Below, one piece after another: positions 54,061 to 63,105 of a stretch of 64,000 nucleotides of DNA. The stretch covers positions 1 to 64,000 of the forward strand of contig JACRJB010000015.1 of NCBI GenBank assembly GCA_016215605.1. The letters are read 5' to 3'. Made by a program: the position numbers and the translations under genes. Each line of letters starts with the position of its first letter. Position 1 is the first letter of the stretch. The DNA comes from Rhodopseudomonas palustris (GTDB lineage Bacteria > Pseudomonadota > Alphaproteobacteria > Rhizobiales > Xanthobacteraceae). The notes beneath the pieces were generated by a model. It was not told the DNA's origin. It made no database searches and saw nothing but the letters and a program-made list of their open reading frames with translations.

Positions 54061-54444
54061 TTGCCGACATTCGCTGTCGCGCGGCGTTGCGCCGCGCTTT
54101 TTGCTGCCTTGTTGATAGTTGTTGCGGGCGCGATCGCACCGGCCCAGGCCGCCGGCGCCTTCGCGGTCGGTAAATGTGGCGCTTACGGCAAGGCCTTCGA
54201 CTATCCGGCTGAAACCGCCGCCGTTGCCGCGGCGCGCAAGCAATGCTCCGGCGACTGCACCACGATCACGATGCGGCGTGCCTGCGCGGCGCTGGCGATC
54301 GACCTCTTGAATCCGTGCGGGGCGCACGGCTACGCGGTCGAGCCGAAGATCTCGTCGTCGCTCAACGAGGCGACCCGCAAATGCTACGAATACGGCGGCA
54401 AGGAATGCGTGATCCGCGCCTGGGCCTGCGACGCCAAGGGCTGA
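54061..54444 (+). CDS. Exported DUF4189-family protein
   Basis: 127 aa. The start is TTG with GGAGGGAA 3-4 bases upstream. The signal peptide is about residues 1-29 (CAALFAALLIVVAGAIAPAQA). The mature part has six or more Cys (KCGAYG, RKQCSGDC, RRACAAL, NPCGAHG, RKCYEYGGKEC, WACD), probably in disulfides, matching DUF4189. Function unknown. It lies just after the cox cluster but with a clear gap, and is likely independent. Confidence 0.8.
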   Translation: MPTFAVARRCAALFAALLIVVAGAIAPAQAAGAFAVGKCGAYGKAFDYPAETAAVAAARKQCSGDCTTITMRRACAALAIDLLNPCGAHGYAVEPKISSSLNEATRKCYEYGGKECVIRAWACDAKG

Positions 54445-54475
54445 CACGCCGGCCGGATTCCGCTACGGAGTCCGC

Positions 54476-54886
54476 ATGCAGTTCGACACGAAAATTGCGT
54501 TGGTGATCCGCACCGACCTCGAAGCCTGGCAGAAGCTCAACGTCGCCGCGTTCCTGACCTCCGGAATCGCCGCGGCATTTCCGGAATGCATCGGCGAACC
54601 GTATCAGGACGGTGACGGCACGCCGTATCACGCGCTGATCGGCCAGCCGATCCTGATCTACGGCGCCGACCGTGCGGCGCTGTCCCGCGCGCTGGAGCGG
54701 GCTTTGGCCCGTAACGTCACGCCCGCCGTCTACACCGAGGACATGTTCAAGACGACACACGATGCCGCAAATCGCGAGGCGGTGCGGGCGGTGGCGCGCG
54801 CCGATCTCAATCTGGTCGGACTAGCAGTGCGCGCCGACCGCAAGGTGGTCGACAAGATCCTCGACGGCCTGAAATTCCACGCCTGA
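54476..54886 (+). CDS. DUF2000-family protein
   Basis: 136 aa. MQFDTKIALVIRTDLEAWQK, FLTSGIAAAFPECIGEPYQD and LVGLAVRADRKVVDKIL are typical of DUF2000, a family with a peptidyl-tRNA hydrolase II-like fold and no proven activity. The ATG has a weak GGAG-type site. It is 31 bases after the DUF4189 gene, so the two could be cotranscribed. Confidence 0.85.
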   Translation: MQFDTKIALVIRTDLEAWQKLNVAAFLTSGIAAAFPECIGEPYQDGDGTPYHALIGQPILIYGADRAALSRALERALARNVTPAVYTEDMFKTTHDAANREAVRAVARADLNLVGLAVRADRKVVDKILDGLKFHA

Positions 54887-54919
54887 CCGCCGGCGGCTGC
54901 TGCCGCCGCGAGGTCGAAC

Positions 54920-55129
54920 TCAGTCCGGCATCGGCTGGGCGCGTTCGCCGGCGCCCGGGACGGGACGGCCGGTCTCCTTGCGCTCCTCGGCCCGGTAGTT
55001 CGCCTTGGTCGCGGCCTCGGTGAGCTGCTTCTCCGCGCCGCTGCGCTTGCGGTTGCGCATCAGCGCGTAGGCCATCGCGATCGGCAGGATCAGCAGGCCG
55101 ATCCCCCACAGCCATTCGGTCGACATCAT
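54920..55129 (-). CDS. Small single-pass membrane protein
   Basis: 69 aa. One membrane segment (LWGIGLLILPIAMAYALM, residues about 7-24) is followed by a basic and then charged cytoplasmic tail rich in Lys, Arg and Glu. The ATG at 55129 has GGGAG 7 bases upstream, and a second ATG directly follows. Not assigned to a family. The frame upstream of the ATG is not supported. Confidence 0.7.
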   Translation of the reverse strand: MMSTEWLWGIGLLILPIAMAYALMRNRKRSGAEKQLTEAATKANYRAEERKETGRPVPGAGERAQPMPD

Positions 55130-55349
55130 GGCGCACTCCCTTGTCGTTATCGACGACAATCCCAAGCCGCTGCGGTCGTTCCCCCGCGCGAGTTCCCGCA
55201 CTGTCGCAGGCGAGCGCACGCCGTCGCGCGGGAGCAGGGGTGATGCCGTTAGCAACTTGGAAAGGGTGTCGTGGCGCGGCCGGCCGGCGTAAGGGCTCCC
55301 TTAAGCTCGGACCTCTCATGTAGCGCGGAGTTTGTGGACCCGCGGCTGC

Positions 55350-56498
55350 ATGAATCAGATCGTCTCCGACCAGCTTTCGAAACTGCGCCGGCTGCCGGCC
55401 GCGGATGTCGGCGATCCCGAGCTGCTGAACCGGCTGGCGCAGCGGCGGTCGCTGATCGTCAACCTGTTTCTCAACTGGCTGGCCATCAGCATCGATCTGG
55501 TCGCGCTCGATCCCCGGCATCTCGAATATGCGCTGGCGTTGCGGCTGGGCGGCGTGACCGTGCTCGGCCTGATCGGGCTGGGGCTGAACCTGTGGTCCGG
55601 CAACAAGGCGCTGCAATCGGCCGTGCATGCGGCGATGATCGTGACCTTCGTCGGCACCGTGGTGACGATCGGCCAATGGGCGAACGAGCCCTATGCCGGG
55701 CGCTACATGATGGTGGCGCTGTTCCTGATCTTCTGTGCGGCGCTGCTGTCCGCGCTGCCGTGGCGCATGACGCAGATCATGACGATCTCGTCGACCGTGG
55801 TCTACGTCGCGATCACGGCGAGCGGCCTCGAGTGGCCGCCTGCGCTCGAGAACTTCGACCTGGTAGTTTGCGCGGTGGTGTGCGGCCTGCTGGCGCTGCG
55901 CGGCCGCCGCCGCAAGGACATCCAGATCGCGGAGCTCGAGGCGATCCGCCGCAACGACGCGCAGCTGCAGAACTCGCTGCGGCAGGCCAACGAGGCGCTC
56001 AGCAAGCTGTCGAACACCGACCCTCTGACCGGCGCCTTCAACCGCCGCTACCTCGACGAACTGATCGAGCACGACGCCGCTTCGATCGTGCCGTCGCTCG
56101 GGCAGGGCGTGCTGATGATCGATGTCGATCATTTCAAGCTGTTCAACGACCATGCCGGCCACGCCGCCGGCGACCGCTGCCTGCAACAGATCGTCGCCGC
56201 GATCCGCCAGAGCGTGCGTCCGTCCTGCGACATCGTGGTGCGCTACGGCGGCGAGGAGTTCGCCGTCATCCTGCCGGGAATGGATCTCCCCGATCTGCTC
56301 AACGCCGCCGACCGGCTGCGCCGCGCCGTCAGCGATCTCGGGATCCGGCACCCGGCGCGGGGGCCCGACCACGTCGTGACCGTCAGCATCGGCGCTGCGA
56401 TCGCCGAGCCCGACGAGGGTCTGTCCAGCGCCATCCTGCGCGCCGACCAATCGCTGTATCGCGCCAAACGGACCGGACGGAACCGCGTCCTGGCCTGA
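55350..56498 (+). CDS. Membrane-anchored diguanylate cyclase (GGDEF)
   Basis: 382 aa. Residues about 35-185 hold five or six membrane helices. A coiled linker (about 186-220) leads into a GGDEF domain (about 222-382) with TDPLTGAFNRRYLDE, MIDVDHFKLFNDHAGHAAGD and the active motif RYGGEEF at 300-304. It should make c-di-GMP. The inhibitory I-site is not conserved: PSCD stands where RxxD is expected, so product inhibition may be absent. The ATG at 55350 is chosen; a TTG 18 bases upstream is the alternative. Confidence 0.92.
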   Translation: MNQIVSDQLSKLRRLPAADVGDPELLNRLAQRRSLIVNLFLNWLAISIDLVALDPRHLEYALALRLGGVTVLGLIGLGLNLWSGNKALQSAVHAAMIVTFVGTVVTIGQWANEPYAGRYMMVALFLIFCAALLSALPWRMTQIMTISSTVVYVAITASGLEWPPALENFDLVVCAVVCGLLALRGRRRKDIQIAELEAIRRNDAQLQNSLRQANEALSKLSNTDPLTGAFNRRYLDELIEHDAASIVPSLGQGVLMIDVDHFKLFNDHAGHAAGDRCLQQIVAAIRQSVRPSCDIVVRYGGEEFAVILPGMDLPDLLNAADRLRRAVSDLGIRHPARGPDHVVTVSIGAAIAEPDEGLSSAILRADQSLYRAKRTGRNRVLA

Positions 56499-56568
56499 GC
56501 GTCTCCGGCCGCCGAGAGTCGACCCCTCCAGATCGGTCACACCTCAAATCGGTACTACTGTGGGATTG

Positions 56569-56594
56569 AATATGACTGACCGGTCAGTCATATT
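56569..56594. promoter_or_regulatory. 26-bp perfect palindrome, TetR operator
   Basis: The half-site AATATGACTGACC at 56569-56581 is followed by its exact reverse complement to 56594. Core TGACCGGTCA is a common TetR-type operator centre. It ends only 6 bases before the tetR ATG (56601) and directly against a possible GTG start (56595). Confidence 0.85.
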
Positions 56595-56600
56595 GTGGCG

Positions 56601-57302
56601 ATGCAACGCTCCCGCCAACCGTCGCGCCGGCCTCCGGCCCAATCCACCGCCACGCCCGGCAGGGCGGGCGCGAAGGCCGCTCGGCCTAGCACCGACGCGG
56701 GCGCCAGGCGGGCCGCCAACGCGGCTGCCCGGCGCGCCGCGATCATCGACGCGGCGCTCGATGAATTCACCGCGCGCGGTTTCGCGGCGACGCGGCTCGA
56801 CGACGTGGCCAAACGCGCCGGCGTCGCCAAGGGCACGATCTATCTGCACTTCGCCGACAAGGAATCGCTGTTCCAAGAACTGGTACGCGCCTCCTTGGTG
56901 CCGACCATGAACCGGCTGACGGCGCCGCTGCCGGAGGGCGTGTCGGTGCGGCAGATCCTGGAAGGCTTCGCCGACGGTTTCTTTCGCGACATCGTTCAGA
57001 CCCGACGCGGCGACATCGTCCGGCTGATCATCGCCGAAGGCACGCGGTTTCCGTCGCTCGCCGAATTTCACTATCGCACCGTGGTCGAGCCCGACATGGC
57101 CGGACTGCGCCGGCTGATCGAACTCGGCATCGCGCGCGGCGAGATCCGGAGCACCGCGCTGGCGCAGTTTCCGCAGCTCGTGGTCGCGCCGGCGATGCTG
57201 ACGGTGATCTGGCAGGCGCTGTTCGGCCGCTTCGCCCCGCTCGACATGCAGGCGATGCTGCGGACCCAGCTCGATCTGATCTTCGGGGAGAGGACATCAT
57301 GA
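56601..57302 (+). CDS. TetR-family repressor of the efflux operon
   Basis: 233 aa. An Ala/Arg-rich N-terminal extension (about 1-48) precedes the TetR HTH (about 50-95: AALDEFTARGFAATRLDDVA, KRAGVAKGTIYLHFADKESL). The C-terminal helical ligand domain follows (about 100-233). No Shine-Dalgarno is visible: the palindromic operator occupies that space, so the mRNA may be leaderless or nearly so. The stop overlaps the next ATG (ATGA). By analogy with E. coli CecR (YbiH), which controls ybhGFSR, it probably represses its own operon. Confidence 0.92.
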   Translation: MQRSRQPSRRPPAQSTATPGRAGAKAARPSTDAGARRAANAAARRAAIIDAALDEFTARGFAATRLDDVAKRAGVAKGTIYLHFADKESLFQELVRASLVPTMNRLTAPLPEGVSVRQILEGFADGFFRDIVQTRRGDIVRLIIAEGTRFPSLAEFHYRTVVEPDMAGLRRLIELGIARGEIRSTALAQFPQLVVAPAMLTVIWQALFGRFAPLDMQAMLRTQLDLIFGERTS

Positions 57303-58105
57303 TGCGCAAGCCGATGCTGTCGCGCAGCCTGGGCGTCGTGGCGCTCGCGCTGGCTTTGTCCGGTTGCGCCGACAAGGCCGATCCCGGCTACCAGGGCTGG
57401 GTCGAGGCCGATCTGATCTTCGTCAGCCCCGACGAATCCGGCCGCATCACCAAGCTCACGGTGCGCGAGGGCGACGAGGCCAAGAAGGGCGAGCTGATCT
57501 ACACGCTCGACGACGATCTGCAGCAGGCCGACCTCAATCAGAACAACGCGACGCTGGCGAATGCCCGCCAGAGCTTCGACCGCGCCCAGTCGTTGTCGAA
57601 GACCGGCTCCGGCACCCAGGCCAATCTCGACTCCGCAGTGTCGGCGCTACGTGTCGCCGAGGCCCGCGTCGAGACCTCGAAGACGCGGCTGATGCGGCGG
57701 CAGATCTACGCGCCGGTGACCGGCAACGTGCAGCAGATCTATTTCCGCGAGGGCGAGATGGTGGCGGCGCAGAAGCCGGTGCTGTCGATCCTGCCGCCCG
57801 GCAACATGAAGCTGCGGTTCTTCGTGCCGGAAGCGGCGCTGCCCAGGCTGGCGATCGGCGACAGCATCAAAGTCACGTGTGATAATTGCGCGCCGGACCT
57901 GACCGCGAAGATCTACTTCATCGCGACCACCGCCGAATACACGCCGCCGGTGATCTACAGCCTCGATGAACGCAACAAGCTGGTCTATCTGATCCAGGCG
58001 CGGCCGGAGCGGCCCGCCAGCCTGCGCGTCGGCCAGCCGGTCAGCGTGTATCTGACACCGAAGGCGGCGGCGCCGAGTCCGGCCGCAGCGGGCGGCAAGT
58101 CATGA
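57299..58105 (+). CDS. HlyD-type periplasmic adaptor lipoprotein
   Basis: 268 aa. The lipobox ALSGC (Cys at about 23) predicts a lipoprotein. A split biotinyl-lipoyl domain is around GRITKLTVREGDEAKKG and APVTGNVQQIYFREGEMV, with a coiled hairpin between (about 75-130). The YbhG-like adaptor would link the ABC-2 transporter to an outer-membrane channel. ATGA overlaps on both sides (with tetR and the ATPase gene) indicate a tightly coupled operon. Confidence 0.92.
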   Translation: MMRKPMLSRSLGVVALALALSGCADKADPGYQGWVEADLIFVSPDESGRITKLTVREGDEAKKGELIYTLDDDLQQADLNQNNATLANARQSFDRAQSLSKTGSGTQANLDSAVSALRVAEARVETSKTRLMRRQIYAPVTGNVQQIYFREGEMVAAQKPVLSILPPGNMKLRFFVPEAALPRLAIGDSIKVTCDNCAPDLTAKIYFIATTAEYTPPVIYSLDERNKLVYLIQARPERPASLRVGQPVSVYLTPKAAAPSPAAAGGKS

Positions 58106-59043
58106 CCGACGCATCGGCCGCTCCCGACATCGCCATCGAGGTCAAGGGACTGACGAAGTCCTTCAACGGCCGCGAGGTGGTGCACGATCTGTCGATGCAG
58201 GTGAAGCGCGGCTCGATCTACGGCTTCCTCGGGCCGAACGGCTCGGGCAAGACCACGACGATCCGGATGCTGTGCGGCCTGCTGACGCCGGACAGCGGCG
58301 AGGGCACCTGCCTCGGCTACGACATCCGGCGCGACGCCGACAAGATCAAGCGCCAGGTCGGCTACATGACGCAGCGTTTCAGCCTGTATCAGGACCTCTC
58401 GGTACGCGAGAATCTCGAATTCGTGGCGCGGCTCTACGGCGTGCCGAACGCCCGCGCGGCGGCGCGCGAAATGATCGAGCGGCTCGGCCTGTCGGGCCGC
58501 GAGGAGCAACTCGCCGGCGAATTGTCGGGCGGTTGGAAGCAGCGGCTCGCGCTCGGCGCCTGCACGCTGCCCAATCCGCAATTGCTGCTGCTCGACGAGC
58601 CGACCGCCGGCGTCGACCCGAAGGCGCGGCGCGATTTCTGGAACGAGATCCACGGCCTCGCCGCCGACGGCCTCACCGTGCTGGTCTCGACCCACTACAT
58701 GGACGAGGCCGAGCGCTGTCACGAGATCGCCTACATCGCCTACGGCACTCTGCTGGCGCACGGCACGGTCGACGAGGTGATCGCGCAGTCGGCGCTGGCG
58801 ACCTGGGTCGTCACCGGCGACGGGCTCGGCGCGCTGGCGCACGAGCTGGCCGGCAAGCCCGGCGTCGACATGGTGGCGCCGTTCGGCACCAGCCTGCACG
58901 TCTCCGGCCGCGATCACGCCGCGCTGGAGGCGACGCTCGCGCCGTATCGCAGCGGCGGCGGCCAGCATTGGCAGCACGGCGCGCCGTCGCTCGAGGACGT
59001 GTTCATCGAATTGATGAGCCGCACCAAGGACAATTTCCAATGA
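58102..59043 (+). CDS. ABC-2 type transporter ATPase
   Basis: 313 aa. Walker A GPNGSGKTT, Q-loop MTQRFSLYQDLS, signature LSGGWKQRLALG, Walker B LLLLDEPTAGVDP and switch His in STHYMDEAERC. A single nucleotide-binding domain with a C-terminal extension (about 230-313). The E. coli relative YbhF carries two such domains, so this one probably works as a homodimer. It overlaps both neighbours by 4 bases. Confidence 0.95.
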   Translation: MTDASAAPDIAIEVKGLTKSFNGREVVHDLSMQVKRGSIYGFLGPNGSGKTTTIRMLCGLLTPDSGEGTCLGYDIRRDADKIKRQVGYMTQRFSLYQDLSVRENLEFVARLYGVPNARAAAREMIERLGLSGREEQLAGELSGGWKQRLALGACTLPNPQLLLLDEPTAGVDPKARRDFWNEIHGLAADGLTVLVSTHYMDEAERCHEIAYIAYGTLLAHGTVDEVIAQSALATWVVTGDGLGALAHELAGKPGVDMVAPFGTSLHVSGRDHAALEATLAPYRSGGGQHWQHGAPSLEDVFIELMSRTKDNFQ

Positions 59044-60209
59044 GCGCGACCGATCGCGGCGCGGGCCGCATCCCGCCGGTCAAGCCGCCGCGGTTCGGCT
59101 TCCTGCGCCGCACCTATGCGATGCTGGCGAAAGAGTTGATCCAGCTCCGCCGCGACCGGCTCACCTTCGCGATGATCGTGGTGATCCCGGTGATGCAGCT
59201 GCTGCTGTTCGGCTACGCCATCAACACCACGCCGCGGCACCTGCCGACCGCAGTGCTGCTGCAGGAGGACAGCGACCTCGGCCGCTCGATCCTGAAGGCG
59301 CTGGAGAACACCGCTTATTTCAAGTTCGTCCACGAGGTGCAGAGCGTCGAGGAGTTCGACAATCTGCTGCTGTCCGGCAAGGTGCTGTTCGGCGTCGAGA
59401 TCCCGCGTGGCTTCGAGCGCGCGGTACGGCGCGGCGAGAAGCCGGCGCTCTTGGTCGCCGCCGACGCCACCGATCCGGTCGCGGCCGGCTCGGCGATGTC
59501 GGCGCTCGGCCAGATCGTGCAGACCGCGCTGGAGCACGACCGCGTCGCCGGCGATCCCGGCAATCCGCCGTTCGAGATCCGCGCCCACGCCCGCTACAAC
59601 CCGGCGGCGTCGTCGCGGCTGAACATCGTGCCCGGGCTGGTCGGCACCATCCTGACGATGACGATGCTGATCTTCACCGCGCTGTCGGTGACGCGCGAGA
59701 TCGAGCGCGGCACGATGGAAAATTTGCTGGCGATGCCGATCACGCCGGTCGAGGTGATGCTCGGCAAGATCCTGCCCTATGTCGGGGTCGGCTTCATCCA
59801 GGCGTCGCTGATCCTCGGCATCGGCGTGCTGCTGTTCGGCGTGCCGCTGCGCGGCAGCCTGCCGATGCTGGCGGCGCTGTCGACACTGTTCATCACCACC
59901 AATCTGGCGATCGGCTACACCTTTTCGACCCTGGTGCAGAACCAGCTGCAGGCGATGCAGGCCTCGATGATGTTCTTCCTGCCGTCGATCCTGCTGTCCG
60001 GGTTCATGTTTCCGTTCGCCGGCATGCCGATTTGGGCGCAATATCTCGGCGAGTGCCTGCCGCTGACACACTATCTCCGCATCGTCCGCGCCATCATGCT
60101 GAAGGGTTCGACGTTGGAGAATCTGCGCTACGATGCGCTGGCGCTGGCGGCCCTGATGCTGATCGCGATGACGATCGCAGTGACGCGCTTCCGGCGGACG
60201 CTGGACTGA
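59040..60209 (+). CDS. ABC-2 type transporter permease
   Basis: 389 aa. An N-terminal helix (about 42-62, FAMIVVIPVMQLLLFGYAIN), a large periplasmic domain (about 65-200), then five helices including MTMLIFTALSVTREIERGTM with the ABC-2 coupling motif, and a FFLPSILLSGFMFPFAGMP signature near the end. Similar to YbhS/YbhR. Only one permease is present, so it would dimerise. Export substrate unknown; a drug or toxic organic compound is likely from the TetR context. Confidence 0.93.
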   Translation: MSATDRGAGRIPPVKPPRFGFLRRTYAMLAKELIQLRRDRLTFAMIVVIPVMQLLLFGYAINTTPRHLPTAVLLQEDSDLGRSILKALENTAYFKFVHEVQSVEEFDNLLLSGKVLFGVEIPRGFERAVRRGEKPALLVAADATDPVAAGSAMSALGQIVQTALEHDRVAGDPGNPPFEIRAHARYNPAASSRLNIVPGLVGTILTMTMLIFTALSVTREIERGTMENLLAMPITPVEVMLGKILPYVGVGFIQASLILGIGVLLFGVPLRGSLPMLAALSTLFITTNLAIGYTFSTLVQNQLQAMQASMMFFLPSILLSGFMFPFAGMPIWAQYLGECLPLTHYLRIVRAIMLKGSTLENLRYDALALAALMLIAMTIAVTRFRRTLD

Positions 60210-60232
60210 CGGCGCGGCGCGGGGGCAGGACG

Positions 60233-61552
60233 ATGCAGATGCGGTGGCGGCTGGCCGCGAAGGGGCCGCGCAAATCCTCGTTGGCGGAAGAGTTCGGTGG
60301 CGCGCTCACGCGCGAAATCCTGCGCACCGAACAGCTGCGCGTCAGGGTGGTGCTGATCACGGTGTCGCTTCTGATGGCGACGATGGTGAGCGGATATTGG
60401 CTGTTTCCGAGCAAGATCGAAGCGATCTGGCATGGCAAGTTTTCGCTCGTGCAACTGCTGGTGTCGTTCACGCCGTTCCTGGCGTTCGAGACCTATCTGG
60501 TGCTGTTGCTGCGCCGCCGGCTGGCGCAGGGCAGAGATCTCCCGGTTTGGCGACGCTATATCGGTGTGCTGGTCGAAACCAGCCTGCCGACCGTCGGCAT
60601 CTATCTGCAGATGGATAGTATGGGGGCCAATCAGGCGCTCGCCTTCGCGGCGCCGCTGGGCTATTTCATCTTCATCATTCTGTCGACGCTGCGTCTGGAT
60701 TTCTGGCTGTCGACCTTCACCGGCTTCGTCGCCGCGGCCGAGTTGCTCGGCATCGCGATGCTCTACCATCCGCCGGGATTTGCCGATCGTCCGTCACCGG
60801 ATTTCGCCTTCCATTTCATCCGCAGTGTCATCGTGTTCACTTGCGGCGTGCTCGCCGGTGGCGTCGGCGTGCAGCTCCGCCGCCAGTTCGAGGCGTCGAT
60901 CGCCGCGGCGGGCGCACGCGACCGCATCACCAGCCTGTTCGGCGAACACGTCTCGCCGCAGGTCGTCGAGCGGCTGCTGGCCGAAGGCGCGGTGGTGAAC
61001 AGCGAGAGCCGCCGTGTGGTGGTGATGTTCGTCGACTTCCGTGACTTCACCCGCCATTCGCGCGCACGCGCCCCGGCCGAAGTCGTGACGCGCCTGGACG
61101 AGGCCTTCGCGGTGCTGGTCGACGTGCTGGAGAGCCACGGCGGCATCGTCAACAAGTTTCTCGGCGACGGCTTTCTGGCGCTGTTCGGCGCGCCGATCGA
61201 GGATGCTCAGGCGGCGCCGCATGCGGTGACGGCCGGCCGCGCCATGGTCGCGGCGATGGACGAGGCCAATGCCGGGCACCCCTGGCCGCTGCGGATCGGC
61301 GTCGGCATCCACGTCGGCGAGGCGGTGATCGGCACCGTCGGCTCGGCGCGGCGCAAGGAGTACACGGTGATCGGCGACACCGTGAACTTCGCCTCGCGGC
61401 TGGAAGCGCTCAACAAGGAGTTCGGCACGCAGCTGCTGATCTCCACGGCGGTCCGCCACGAAGCCGGCGAGGCGGCCGCCGACGCGGTGCTGCTCGGCAG
61501 CGTGCCGATACGCGGCTACGCCGAGCCGATGGCGGTGTGGCGGCTGGGCTGA
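60233..61552 (+). CDS. Membrane class III adenylate/guanylate cyclase
   Basis: 439 aa. About six membrane helices (residues 37-215) and a class III catalytic domain (about 255-439). Metal-binding Asp are D268 in MFVDFRDFT and D312 in KFLGDGFLALFG. K375/D382 in RRKEYTVIGDTVN match adenylate-cyclase substrate residues, and N385/R389 are the transition-state pair. All catalytic residues are present, so it should be active. It starts 23 bases after the permease stop on the same strand and may be cotranscribed with the efflux genes; a functional link is not established. Confidence 0.92.
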   Translation: MQMRWRLAAKGPRKSSLAEEFGGALTREILRTEQLRVRVVLITVSLLMATMVSGYWLFPSKIEAIWHGKFSLVQLLVSFTPFLAFETYLVLLLRRRLAQGRDLPVWRRYIGVLVETSLPTVGIYLQMDSMGANQALAFAAPLGYFIFIILSTLRLDFWLSTFTGFVAAAELLGIAMLYHPPGFADRPSPDFAFHFIRSVIVFTCGVLAGGVGVQLRRQFEASIAAAGARDRITSLFGEHVSPQVVERLLAEGAVVNSESRRVVVMFVDFRDFTRHSRARAPAEVVTRLDEAFAVLVDVLESHGGIVNKFLGDGFLALFGAPIEDAQAAPHAVTAGRAMVAAMDEANAGHPWPLRIGVGIHVGEAVIGTVGSARRKEYTVIGDTVNFASRLEALNKEFGTQLLISTAVRHEAGEAAADAVLLGSVPIRGYAEPMAVWRLG

Positions 61553-61628
61553 CGGCCCGCCGCCGCGTTCGCTTCGCCGCTCCCGCGCCCTGCCGGGCCG
61601 CGCTGTCGCGGATGCTGGAAGGGCCGGG

Positions 61629-62582
61629 TCAGGGCCGGAATTGCGTCGCCAACCGCGCGTAGCAGCCGTGGCGCCCGAAGCTGTCGCTAACCATACCGAT
61701 CGCCGCCGACCATTCGAGCGCATCGGTTCGCAGTCCGCTGACGTGAACGCCGAGACGGGTCTGCCGGCTGAACTCGTCGCGCGATCCGGAGAATTCCGGC
61801 CCGAGCCAGAAGGCGTCGATCCATCGCCAGCCCGCGGCGGCGCGGAAGCCGTAGCCGCTGGCGATCGTGGTGGCGTAGTACGAGGTTGCGAGCATCAGCT
61901 CCGGCAGCGGCTGCACCCAGGCCTCCGCGGCGACGCGAAGTCCTGTATGCGGCCCGCGCCATTTGGCTTGGACATCGTCCGGGGTGAGATTGTGGCTCTC
62001 GAAATCGAGGCCGGCGAACAGCTTCAGCTCGAACTCACCGTGCTTGAATCGCCAGCCGGGCGTCAGCGCGGCGCGGAAGATCGTGGTCCGATAAGTTCGG
62101 ATCGGCGTGTCGTAGCGCTCGACGCCGTTCGACATCGACAGCCGGATCACCAGGCCGTCGTCGTCGAGCCCGTTGGCCGCCCAGTGCAGGCCCGCATAGG
62201 CGGACAGGCCGTTGCGCCACACGTCGAAGCCGCCGAACAGCAGCGCCGGATCAGCCTTCGAGCCGCCGCTGAGTTGATCGATCGTCAGGGGAGCGGCAAG
62301 ATCCGGTGCTGTGATGAGGGACGAGAGCAGCGCCGCCTCGGCGTCCCACAGCGCGAATTTTCCTGGTCGCGTGAACGGCGCGAACTCGTCGGACTCGAAC
62401 TCATCCGGTTCGGAAATCGGAACGCCGGGCGCGCCCGGTTGACGCTCGCCCGGTCGATCGCTGGTGGGATCGTCGGCTGGGCTCGCCGCCGGGCCGGTGT
62501 CGATCTGCGCGCTCGCGCCGAGCAGCCCGGCCAGCAGGACCACGGCCACGCCGAACGCGCGCACCCAGCCAACGCAACGCAC
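61629..62582 (-). CDS. bcsS: Cellulose biosynthesis protein BcsS
   Basis: 317 aa. Signal peptide (about 1-26). An acidic/Pro-rich linker (about 27-75) leads to a beta-rich domain (about 110-317) with LLFGGFDVWRNGLSAYAGLH, LTPGWRFKHGEFELKLFAGL, WRGPHTGLRVAAEAW and WLGPEFSGSRDEF. These match BcsS, an outer-membrane-like protein from alphaproteobacterial cellulose clusters. No other bcs gene is in the window, so it is an orphan copy here. It is convergent with the cyclase gene. Confidence 0.82.
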   Translation of the reverse strand: MRCVGWVRAFGVAVVLLAGLLGASAQIDTGPAASPADDPTSDRPGERQPGAPGVPISEPDEFESDEFAPFTRPGKFALWDAEAALLSSLITAPDLAAPLTIDQLSGGSKADPALLFGGFDVWRNGLSAYAGLHWAANGLDDDGLVIRLSMSNGVERYDTPIRTYRTTIFRAALTPGWRFKHGEFELKLFAGLDFESHNLTPDDVQAKWRGPHTGLRVAAEAWVQPLPELMLATSYYATTIASGYGFRAAAGWRWIDAFWLGPEFSGSRDEFSRQTRLGVHVSGLRTDALEWSAAIGMVSDSFGRHGCYARLATQFRP

Positions 62583-62673
62583 CGCTACTCATCCCGAGCA
62601 CAATGACTTGGTCAAATAATCGGGGATTTAAGCAGTGGGTGCCGAGGTTGTCCAGCGCGCGGATTGCAACTGA

Positions 62674-62922
62674 TTATTTGCGCTCGGCGTTCGGCGTCGC
62701 GATGGCCAGCTCCAGCGCGACCGCGATCTTCTTGTCGATATCGGCCATGCCGTCGACATAGGCCTCCGACAGCGACAGGCCTTCCGGCGAAGTCGGGTCG
62801 GCGCGGGCGATGGTCTCGAAATGATGGCGCAGTTTCTCCGGCGCGGGGTGAGCCTTGATCACGGCATTTGCGAAATTCAGCAAAGCCTTGATCTGGCCGT
62901 TCATGAAGTCGAGCTTGTCCAT
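62674..62922 (-). CDS. Small conserved helical protein, unknown function
   Basis: 82 aa. Mostly helical, with no Cys and no membrane segment: MDKLDFMNGQIKALLNFANA, then LRHHFETIARADPTSPEGLS and YVDGMADIDKKIAVALELAI. A GTAGTGGCA-type site precedes the ATG weakly. Not assigned to a named family. It stands alone between bcsS and the DUF72 gene on the same strand. Confidence 0.7.
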   Translation of the reverse strand: MDKLDFMNGQIKALLNFANAVIKAHPAPEKLRHHFETIARADPTSPEGLSLSEAYVDGMADIDKKIAVALELAIATPNAERK

Positions 62923-63105
62923 CTGCCACTACCTGTTGTGTTCGCGTCCGCAAACTCTATCAGCCGGTTACCGCTGCACGATTGATCCGGCGCAAGCGAT
63001 CGGCGTGAGCGACAGCATGCCGCGGCTCGCTGCGTGACAGCGCGAGCGATCCGGATGCCCTGCGTAGCCGACGATGACGAAGACCGCGCCTCGCACCGGC
63101 GATCG

